Shown in pieces: positions 23,495 through 29,110 of a DNA stretch of 29,110 bases. This DNA comes from Bacillota bacterium (lineage in GTDB: Bacteria > Bacillota > Clostridia > Oscillospirales > Ruminococcaceae): positions 1-29,110 of the forward strand of contig JAEZCT010000066.1 in the NCBI GenBank assembly GCA_023433405.1, written 5' to 3'. The position numbers were made by a program, and so were the translations under genes. Within the stretch, counting starts at the first letter, position 1. Each line of letters begins with the position of its first letter. The notes beneath the pieces were generated by a model. The model had not been told where the DNA came from. It saw nothing but the letters and a program-made list of their open reading frames with translations, and did not search any database.

Positions 23495-23764
23495 ATGCGT
23501 GCGGTAATTACGGTAATTGGCAAGGATATGATTGGCATCCTGGCTCGCATCAGCACGGTGTGCGCCCAGTATAACGCCAATGTTTCGGACGTGACCCAGT
23601 CGGTTATGCAGGACATGTTCGCGATGATTATGATGGTGGACATTTCAAAGATGACCATCGGTTTCAGCGAGTTTTCCGATAAGCTCGACGAGCAGGGCAA
23701 AGAGATGGGCCTTAGTGTACACTGTATGCATGAGGATATCTTCAACTCCATGCATCGTGTTTAG
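23495..23764 (+). CDS. ACT-domain protein (UPF0237 family)
   Basis: 89-aa single ACT domain (MRAVITVIGKDMIGILARISTVCAQYNANVSDVTQ...), the fold that binds amino acids and regulates enzymes. UPF0237 proteins are almost always encoded just before a PFL/UPF0210 protein, as here (98 nt downstream), and are presumed to form a pair. The ATG follows ACGGAGG. No catalytic residues. The GKDxxGI(L/V)A motif is the usual ligand-binding turn. Confidence 0.93.
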   Translation: MRAVITVIGKDMIGILARISTVCAQYNANVSDVTQSVMQDMFAMIMMVDISKMTIGFSEFSDKLDEQGKEMGLSVHCMHEDIFNSMHRV

Positions 23765-23862
23765 CACGATGCTGCATTGCTGTTTAGCACGATTCTGCTC
23801 CGGCATTTAACGCAGGGCGGCGCATCTCGCATTTATGAAACCGGAAAGGCTTGGTCTTACGC

Positions 23863-25221
23863 ATGATAAACGTCAGCGATATTCTGGAAACGATACAGAT
23901 GATACAGGACGAAAACCTTGACATTCGCACAATCACCATGGGCATTTCGCTGCTGGAGTGCTGCGATGAAAACATCGACCGCGCGTGTCAGAAGGTTTAT
24001 GATAAAATCACCAAGAATGCGCAGCATCTGGTGAAAACGGGGGACGAGATAGAGAAGGAGTATGGCATACCCGTCATCAACAAGCGCATCTCGGTAACGC
24101 CCATCTCCATGCTGCTGGCGAGCGGCAAGGGAGACCCCGTCAAATACGCGTTGGCGCTGGAGAAGGCTGCCAAAGAATGCGGCGTAAACCTCATCGGCGG
24201 CTTTTCGGCACTGGTGCACAAGGGCTTTTCCGCGGGGGACCTCGAACTTATTCACGCGATCCCCGAGGCGCTGGCCACTACCACCCGGGTTTGCTCATCT
24301 GTTAACGTAGGCTCTACCAAAAGCGGCATTAACATGGATGCCGTCAAGCTGATGGGTACTATTGTAAAAAAATCGGCGGAGCTAACCGCCGACCGCCAAT
24401 GCGTGGGCGCCACAAAGCTTGTGGTGTTTTGCAACGCGCCGGAGGATAACCCTTTTATGGCGGGTGCGTTCCATGGCGTGGGCGAACCGGATTGTGTCAT
24501 CAACGTGGGTGTTTCCGGTCCCGGCGTGGTGCGAAGCGCACTGGAGAAAACCGGCAAGGATTGCGACATCACCGGTGTTGCGGATGTCGTAAAGAAAACC
24601 GCGTTTAAAATCACGCGCATGGGGCAGCTGGTGGCATATGAGGCCTCCAAGCGCCTGAATGTTCCGTTTGGCATCGTAGACCTTTCTCTGGCGCCCACCC
24701 CCGCAGTAGGCGACTCGGTTGCACATATTCTGGAGGCAATGGGTCTTGAGCAGTGCGGCTGCTGCGGTACCACGGCGGCGCTTGCTCTTTTAAACGATGC
24801 GGTGAAAAAGGGCGGCGTAATGGCTTCCTCCCATGTGGGTGGTCTGTCGGGCGCGTTTATTCCTGTATCGGAGGATGCGGGCATGATTGCCGCCGCCGAA
24901 AGCGGCGTGCTGACGCTCGAAAAGCTCGAGGCCATGACCGCTGTCTGCTCGGTGGGACTTGATATGATTGCCATCCCGGGCGATACGCCGGATGAGGTCA
25001 TCAGTGCCATTATCGCGGATGAGGCCGCAATCGGCATGGTTAACTCCAAGACCACTGCCGTGCGCATCATCCCCGCCATCGGCCTAAAGGAGGGCGACCG
25101 GCTGGAATGGGGCGGGCTGTTTGGCGCGGCTCCCGTTATGCATGTCAACACCACCTCTCCCTCTGTATTTATTAACCGCGGCGGACGCATCCCCGCGCCG
25201 CTGCAAAGCCTGAAGAATTAA
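23863..25221 (+). CDS. PFL family protein (UPF0210/DUF711)
   Basis: 452-aa protein of the UPF0210 (DUF711) family, structurally related to glycyl-radical PFL-like folds but without an established reaction. Hallmarks: ENLDIRTITMGISLLEC near the N-terminus, INKRISVTPISM, IGGFSALVHKGF, CSSVNVGSTKSGINMDAVKLMG, VVFCNAPEDNPFMAGAFHGVGE, INVGVSGPGVV, and HVGGLSGAFIPVSED near the C-terminus. The ATG at 23863 is preferred; an in-frame TTG 4 codons earlier is too close to GGAAAGG. It forms the conserved pair with the ACT protein. Confidence 0.94.
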   Translation: MINVSDILETIQMIQDENLDIRTITMGISLLECCDENIDRACQKVYDKITKNAQHLVKTGDEIEKEYGIPVINKRISVTPISMLLASGKGDPVKYALALEKAAKECGVNLIGGFSALVHKGFSAGDLELIHAIPEALATTTRVCSSVNVGSTKSGINMDAVKLMGTIVKKSAELTADRQCVGATKLVVFCNAPEDNPFMAGAFHGVGEPDCVINVGVSGPGVVRSALEKTGKDCDITGVADVVKKTAFKITRMGQLVAYEASKRLNVPFGIVDLSLAPTPAVGDSVAHILEAMGLEQCGCCGTTAALALLNDAVKKGGVMASSHVGGLSGAFIPVSEDAGMIAAAESGVLTLEKLEAMTAVCSVGLDMIAIPGDTPDEVISAIIADEAAIGMVNSKTTAVRIIPAIGLKEGDRLEWGGLFGAAPVMHVNTTSPSVFINRGGRIPAPLQSLKN

Positions 25222-25616
25222 AGGAGCGGGACGCGCTGTTATACGCGGTCAAAACGCTGTTTGTGCACTTGGGCAGCTTCGGCGGTGAGATTGGCTGGCA
25301 CGGTTTTTTTGCTGCCAAAGCTGGTGCGGCGGTTCTTGCGAAATTTCTTACTTTTCCAGAATAAGAAATGTAAGCCGCCTGTCGGCACGGGAGATGACGT
25401 TCCAGCAATTTGATGCTGACTACCTAAACGCCGACTATTTCACGAAGTTTATAAAGCTGGTTGAGAATGATCCAATAAGCTACCACACTGTAATGCCCAT
25501 AAAACACGCTCTCGTACAAATAGAAAAACGACCCTGAGCGCCACGCTTAAGGTCGTTTGCTTGTTTTATTAAGAAATACGCTCCAGTCCGCCCTTCGTCC
25601 TCTTACCGCTGCCCTC
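25222..25616. other. Intergenic region with a small doubtful ORF
   Basis: About 395 bases between convergent PFL and nifU genes. A frame read directly after the PFL stop (ERDALLYAVK..GWHGFFAAKAGAAVLAKF) has no start codon with a ribosome site. A 47-codon ORF from ATG 25394 to 25537 (MTFQQFDADYLNADYFTKFIK...) has protein-like composition but no clear ribosome site. Either could be a gene relic or part of a dispersed intergenic repeat. The region ends in a terminator. Confidence 0.4.
25525..25562. terminator. Bidirectional terminator between PFL and nifU
   Basis: AAACGACC pairs with GGTCGTTT, with an inner AGCG/CGCT stem, between about 25526 and 25558. A-rich sequence lies before it and TTGCTTGTTTT after, so it can serve either direction. 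Confidence 0.65.
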
Positions 25617-26066
25617 TCAGTGGCATTCGCAGCCGCCGTCACCGTGATGACAGGCCTCGCAGTCGCCAATATTGCCGACAATTGGGGTGGGGTCGATACC
25701 CTGGCGGGTGTAATAATCTGATATCGCCGCCTTAATTGCCTGCTCGGCCAGCACCGAGCAATGCACCTTGACCGGAGGCAGACCGTCAAGCGCCTCCATC
25801 ACCGCGCGGTTGGTGAGCTTTAAGGCATCGTCAATCGATTTGCCCTTGACCATCTCGGTTGCCATAGAGCTGGTGGCAATGGCGGCACCGCAGCCGAAGG
25901 TTTTAAACTTAACATCCTCCACAACACCGCTTTTAATCTTCAGGTACATCTTCATAATATCGCCGCATTTGGCATTGCCAACCTCACCCACGCCGTTAGC
26001 GTCGGTAAGCTCCCCCACGTTGCGGGGGTTTGAAAAGTGATCCATTACCTTTTCACTGTATAACAT
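25617..26066 (-). CDS. nifU: NifU/IscU-like Fe-S cluster scaffold
   Basis: Scaffold on which sulfur from NifS and iron are assembled into Fe-S clusters. MLYSEKVMDHFSNPRNVGEL is a typical IscU N-terminus, and the three ligand cysteines are present: Cys34 (KCGD), Cys59 (FGCGAAIA) and Cys103 (VHCSVLAEQAI). After residue ~130 comes an extra Cys/His-rich tail (CEACHHGDGGCECH), seen in Clostridial NifU-like proteins. 149 aa. Its partner nifS lies upstream on the same strand, but the two are separated by a TSUP gene in the other orientation and a MITE-like repeat, so nifU must use a promoter of its own. Confidence 0.93.
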   Translation of the reverse strand: MLYSEKVMDHFSNPRNVGELTDANGVGEVGNAKCGDIMKMYLKIKSGVVEDVKFKTFGCGAAIATSSMATEMVKGKSIDDALKLTNRAVMEALDGLPPVKVHCSVLAEQAIKAAISDYYTRQGIDPTPIVGNIGDCEACHHGDGGCECH

Positions 26067-26114
26067 GGCTTTCTCAGACCTTTCGTACTTTTAATGAGCG
26101 AATGTGCTTTACTT

Positions 26115-26216
26115 ATACTAATATCCGATTTCAAAGAGTATAAAAATCAAGTAAAAAGCTTTAATTTATGGGTTTTCACGCGGATTTTTATCGACTCTTT
26201 TTGAGGAGATTAGTAT
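26115..26216 (+). repeat. 102-bp MITE-like repeat, copy 3
   Basis: Same orientation as copy 1; differs from copy 2 at two positions (A to C in the left arm, G to A in the GTGAAAA segment). Ends ATACTAATATCC / GGAGATTAGTAT. It sits 48 nt upstream of nifU (minus strand) and 76 nt upstream of the TSUP gene (plus strand), inside the shared control region of both. Confidence 0.85.
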
Positions 26217-26292
26217 TAATATCAATAATCGAAAAAACATAGTTGCTGGCGTACCGCGCTGCTTTGCGTGTTCGCCGGAAGGGCTGGATACA

Positions 26293-27030
26293 ATGCTGCA
26301 AAACCTGTACCTATTCGCTTCGTCTTTTTTGGCGTTCTTTATCAAGGGAATAACCGGCTTTGGCAACACGCTTGTGCTGGGTTCGCTTTTTTCCTTTGCG
26401 GTGCCAAACCGCATTACTACACCTGTTGACCTGTTGTTTAGCATCCCCACAAACCTTTTTGTAGTGTGGCGGGAACGTAAGAATGTATCGCTAAAGGTGG
26501 TCGTTCCGCTTTCGCTCATGCTGCTTGCCGGAATAATACCCGGGACGCTTCTGCTTAAAACGGGAGACGATTGGGTGCTCAGGGCGTCTATGGGGCTCGT
26601 AATCACGGGGCTTGCGGTGGAGATGCTGCTGCGAAAGCCGCCACATGCGGAAGCAAAAAAGGCAAACCCGTTGTTTTTAGTCAGTATTGGCGTGCTGTCC
26701 GGTGTTTTGGCGGGTATGTTTGGCATCGGTGCGCTGTTAATCTCTTATATCAGCCGCAGCGCGGAGAACAAGAGTCAGTTTCGCGCCAATATCTGCTGTG
26801 TGTTTTTGGTGGATAATCTTTTTCGCCTGTTTTTGTACTGGTATACCGGTCTGCTCACCAAGGAGGTGCTGCTTACCGCGCTGTGCCTGTCACCCGCCGT
26901 CGCGCTTGGGATGTTGGCGGGCATTAAGGCGGACAGGAGGATGAACGAAAAGGCGGTGAAAAACACCGTAATACTTTTACTGTTAGTCAGCGGCATTACC
27001 CTCGTAATCAAAAGCACGCTGTTTCGCTAA
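26293..27030 (+). CDS. TSUP (TauE/SafE) family sulfur-compound/anion transporter
   Basis: 245-aa membrane protein, about eight helices, of the TauE/SafE family, which moves sulfite, sulfonates, thiosulfate or other organic anions. FFIKGITGFGNTLVLGSLFSF and the repeated half LFLVSIGVLSGVLAGMFGIGALLISY carry the family's paired Gly-rich motifs. The ATG is 10 nt after GGAAGGG. It runs toward nifS, ending 3 nt from the nifS stop. Its place between nifS and nifU could mean a sulfur supply role, or simply an insertion. Confidence 0.88.
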   Translation: MLQNLYLFASSFLAFFIKGITGFGNTLVLGSLFSFAVPNRITTPVDLLFSIPTNLFVVWRERKNVSLKVVVPLSLMLLAGIIPGTLLLKTGDDWVLRASMGLVITGLAVEMLLRKPPHAEAKKANPLFLVSIGVLSGVLAGMFGIGALLISYISRSAENKSQFRANICCVFLVDNLFRLFLYWYTGLLTKEVLLTALCLSPAVALGMLAGIKADRRMNEKAVKNTVILLLLVSGITLVIKSTLFR

Positions 27031-27033
27031 AGG

Positions 27034-28230
27034 TTAAACGGCTTCGGCCTTCATGCGCTCCCATAGAGGGGACATGGCACGCAAGCGCTCCACAATCGGC
27101 GGGATGGTGGCAATAATATAGTCAACCTCATCGTCTGTCGTCAGGTCGGAGAGGGAGAGGCGCAGGGAACCGTGGGCAACCTCATGCTTAAGCCCTAGGG
27201 AAAGCAGCACATGGCTTGGGTCGAGGGAGCCGGAGGTGCAGGCGGAGCCGGAGGAAGCCGCCACGCCGTTCATATCCAGCATAAGAAGCAGCGCCTCACC
27301 TTCAACGCCTTCTATAGAGATATTGATGTTGCTGCACAGGCGGCGGTCACGGTCGCCGTTTAGTCGCGCGCGTTCAATGGTCAATAGCGAATCGATGACA
27401 CGGTCACGCAGGGCGGTTACACGCGCGACCTTATCCCGCATTGCGCAAGCGGCAAGCTCGAGCGCTTTTGCAAGCCCTACCGCGCCGGCAATATTCTCGG
27501 TACCTGCGCGCTTGCCGCGTTCCTGCTGCCCGCCGTCAATGAGGTTTGGCAGCGCAATGCCTTTGCGGCAGTACAGCACGCCTACGCCCTTTGGCCCGTG
27601 CAGCTTATGGGCGGACATGGATAAAAGGTCTATATTCTGCTCTTTTACATGAATAGGCACATTGCCTACAGCCTGTACCGCGTCGGTATGAAAGAACACG
27701 CCCGCTTCCTTGCAGATCGCCCCAATTTCAGCAATGGGCTGAATGGTGCCTATTTCATTGTTAGCATACATAATAGTAACCAGCGCCGTATCGGGGCGGA
27801 TGGCTGCCTTTACCGCGGCGGGGTCCACAATACCCAGCTTGCCTACCGGAAGGTATTCAATTTCAAAGCCCTCGTTTTTAAGGGCATCCATTGTGTGCAG
27901 TACGGCATGGTGCTCGAACACCGTAGTAATCAAATGCTTCTTGCCTTTTTTTGCCTGGCGATGCGCCACGCCCTTTATTGCCCAGTTATCCGCCTCCGAG
28001 CCGCCGGAGGTGAAGAAAATCTCCTGCGCCTCCGCGCCGAATACATCCGCCACGGCGGCACGCGCCTTCTCCAGCGCAATCTTTGACTGTCTGCCCAGCG
28101 CGTATATGCTTGAGGCATTGCCGTAGCACTCGGTCAGGTAGGGCATCATTGCCGCCAGCACCTCGGCCGAGAGCTTGGTGGTTGCGGCGTTATCCGCATA
28201 TACGAACCTCTTGCCGTTTAATTCATCCAT
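27034..28230 (-). CDS. nifS: Cysteine desulfurase
   Basis: PLP enzyme that takes sulfur from cysteine as a persulfide for Fe-S cluster assembly. I start it at ATG 28230 (MDELNGKRFVYADNAATT), since AAAGGG has good spacing there but abuts the in-frame TTG at 28242; 398 aa. Visible are YADNAATT, FTSGGSEADNWAIKG, EHHAVLHT (PLP-stacking His), the PLP lysine Lys209 in SMSAHKLHGPKG, RAGTENI, and the active-site Cys331 in SSGSACTSGSLDPSHV. The short loop with Cys followed by SGS fits the IscS/NifS-like class I. nifU lies about 960 bases downstream, past a convergent transporter. Confidence 0.95.
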   Translation of the reverse strand: MDELNGKRFVYADNAATTKLSAEVLAAMMPYLTECYGNASSIYALGRQSKIALEKARAAVADVFGAEAQEIFFTSGGSEADNWAIKGVAHRQAKKGKKHLITTVFEHHAVLHTMDALKNEGFEIEYLPVGKLGIVDPAAVKAAIRPDTALVTIMYANNEIGTIQPIAEIGAICKEAGVFFHTDAVQAVGNVPIHVKEQNIDLLSMSAHKLHGPKGVGVLYCRKGIALPNLIDGGQQERGKRAGTENIAGAVGLAKALELAACAMRDKVARVTALRDRVIDSLLTIERARLNGDRDRRLCSNINISIEGVEGEALLLMLDMNGVAASSGSACTSGSLDPSHVLLSLGLKHEVAHGSLRLSLSDLTTDDEVDYIIATIPPIVERLRAMSPLWERMKAEAV

Positions 28231-28389
28231 CTTTGTTATCAACCCTTTCAGAAAATGCTGTATGAAAGAAAAGTGTGTTTATAAATTTTAATCACGAACG
28301 GCAGACCGCATAAAGGAGCGATAGCCGATAATATAGAGCAAGCAAAAACACACGGTCCATACGTGAATGCAGGGGCAAGTTTTAATAGG

Positions 28390-28839
28390 CTAGCGGTACT
28401 TTTCGGTCGCTGTTACCGCAAGCCGGTCGCAGCGCTCATTTTCGGGGTGACCGGCGTGACCCTTTACCCACACAATCCTTACGTCGTGCCTTGCCACCTG
28501 TTCCAAGAGGCGCTGCCACAGGTCAGGGTTTAAGGCGGGCTCGTTGCCGCTTCGTTTCCAGCCGTTACGCCGCCATTTTTCCGCCCAGCCCTTGGTAATG
28601 GCGTCGGCGACGTATTTAGAGTCGGTGTATAGCGTGACCGCACACCGCTCTTTGAGCGCGGCAAGACCTTCAATCGCGGCGGTGAGCTCCATGCGGTTGT
28701 TGGTGGTGTTCGCCTCGCCCCCCGAAAGCTCCTTCTCGCGACCGTTATGGCGAAGGATGACGCCGTAGCCGCCGGGACCGGGGTTTCCGCTGCATGCGCC
28801 GTCGGTGTAGATATCGACCTCTTTGAGCGCCTGCTCCAT
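28390..28839 (-). CDS. rnhA: Ribonuclease HI
   Basis: Endonuclease that degrades RNA in RNA-DNA hybrids, for example at R-loops and primers. I start it at ATG 28839 (AAGGGGGG upstream), giving 149 aa; the frame extends upstream without a ribosome site. The metal-binding catalytic residues are present: Asp13 in IYTDGACSGNPGPGGYG, Glu51 in NNRMELTAA, Asp73 in LYTDSKYV and Asp138 in NERCDRLA. WVKGHAGHPEN carries the flexible-loop His. The basic handle (KWRRNGWKRSG) is retained, as in bacterial type 1 enzymes. Confidence 0.96.
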   Translation of the reverse strand: MEQALKEVDIYTDGACSGNPGPGGYGVILRHNGREKELSGGEANTTNNRMELTAAIEGLAALKERCAVTLYTDSKYVADAITKGWAEKWRRNGWKRSGNEPALNPDLWQRLLEQVARHDVRIVWVKGHAGHPENERCDRLAVTATEKYR

Positions 28840-28902
28840 TAAAATGCCCCCCTTTGTGACAAACAACCCGTATTCATAATTAATGTACGCAGGTACTAGC
28901 AA

Positions 28903-29110
28903 TTAGGTTGTCCTGCAACACAATATTATACATCAAGTCATTATAATACTTTTTTAGTAGTAAAACAAGTGTAAAACCCCAAGGATCACGTGAGTTTCAC
29001 AAACTCCTAAGCAATTCCAACAAAGCATGTTCGCTGACCAAGCACCTTAGGAGGTTAGACTTGATACTTCGCTTTTTAGGTTGCAAGGCCATATAGTTAC
29101 GGTGAATAAG
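28903..29110. other. Window-edge non-coding sequence
   Basis: AT-rich spacer upstream of rnhA. CTCCTAAG (29004-29011) can pair with CTTAGGAG (29046-29053). The last 30 bases (TTGCAAGGCCATATAG...) might be the start of a structured RNA region, but nothing can be identified within the window. Confidence 0.3.

Noticed and set aside
24252..25190. 312-aa minus-strand ORF
   Set aside because: It lies entirely within the well-supported PFL gene on the other strand and is an antisense frame.
1..29110. CRISPR array
   Set aside because: No regularly spaced short direct repeats with unique spacers were seen; the only repeat family is the dispersed 102-bp element.
28990..29110. Start of an rRNA operon at the right edge
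   Set aside because: The last bases vaguely recall a structured RNA, but there is too little sequence to support any call.

Overview
The window looks like a piece of an endospore-forming Clostridia chromosome, perhaps an Oscillospiraceae/Ruminococcaceae relative. The evidence is a sigK-type sigma factor, spoIIR, a PFL/UPF0210 protein with its ACT partner, DUF378 and zinc-ribbon small proteins, AGGAGG-type ribosome sites and many Rho-independent terminators. Species cannot be named from the sequence alone.

Left part (about 1-13,560) is accessory DNA in visible decay. It carries a truncated large serine recombinase (307-1182), an APH-family phosphotransferase (1771-2655), the N-terminal scrap of a phage terminase joined head-on to a truncated Nudix gene (~2998), a PLD-nuclease/SF2-helicase/DUF3427 gene broken by two in-frame stop codons (3272-6409), a DUF2726-like C-terminal scrap, a frameshifted SAM methyltransferase, a MORN-like small protein, and a Mef-like MFS efflux gene with an internal deletion that still keeps an elaborate leader-peptide attenuator. 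An intact PadR/DUF1048/DrrA/DrrB-like drug-export operon and a divergent isochorismatase-like hydrolase/WYL regulator pair follow. This block ends inside the 3' end of a sigK gene, which loses its last residues. That is what a skin-like or other site-specific insertion into sigK would leave, although the other half is not in the window.

Right part (about 13,560-29,110) is mostly ordinary chromosome: sigK, a lipoprotein thioredoxin with a long Ser/Ala linker, a MATE pump with a long leader, a small zinc-ribbon protein, DUF378, then on the minus strand lrp-aminotransferase-ispE followed by spoIIR, a PHP phosphoesterase, on the plus strand ACT protein and PFL protein, then nifU, a TSUP transporter, nifS and rnhA. 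nifS and nifU are separated by the oppositely oriented TSUP gene and a short repeat.

Three copies of a 102-bp, imperfectly palindromic, MITE-like element (9337, 18271, 26115; 2-5 differences between any two copies) lie in both parts. One supplies the last codons of the DrrB-like permease. The least explained items are this repeat family, the leader-peptide attenuator before the MFS gene, the doubly interrupted PLD-helicase/Nudix cassette, the sigK boundary, and a spoIIR ribosome site buried in a terminator-like hairpin.
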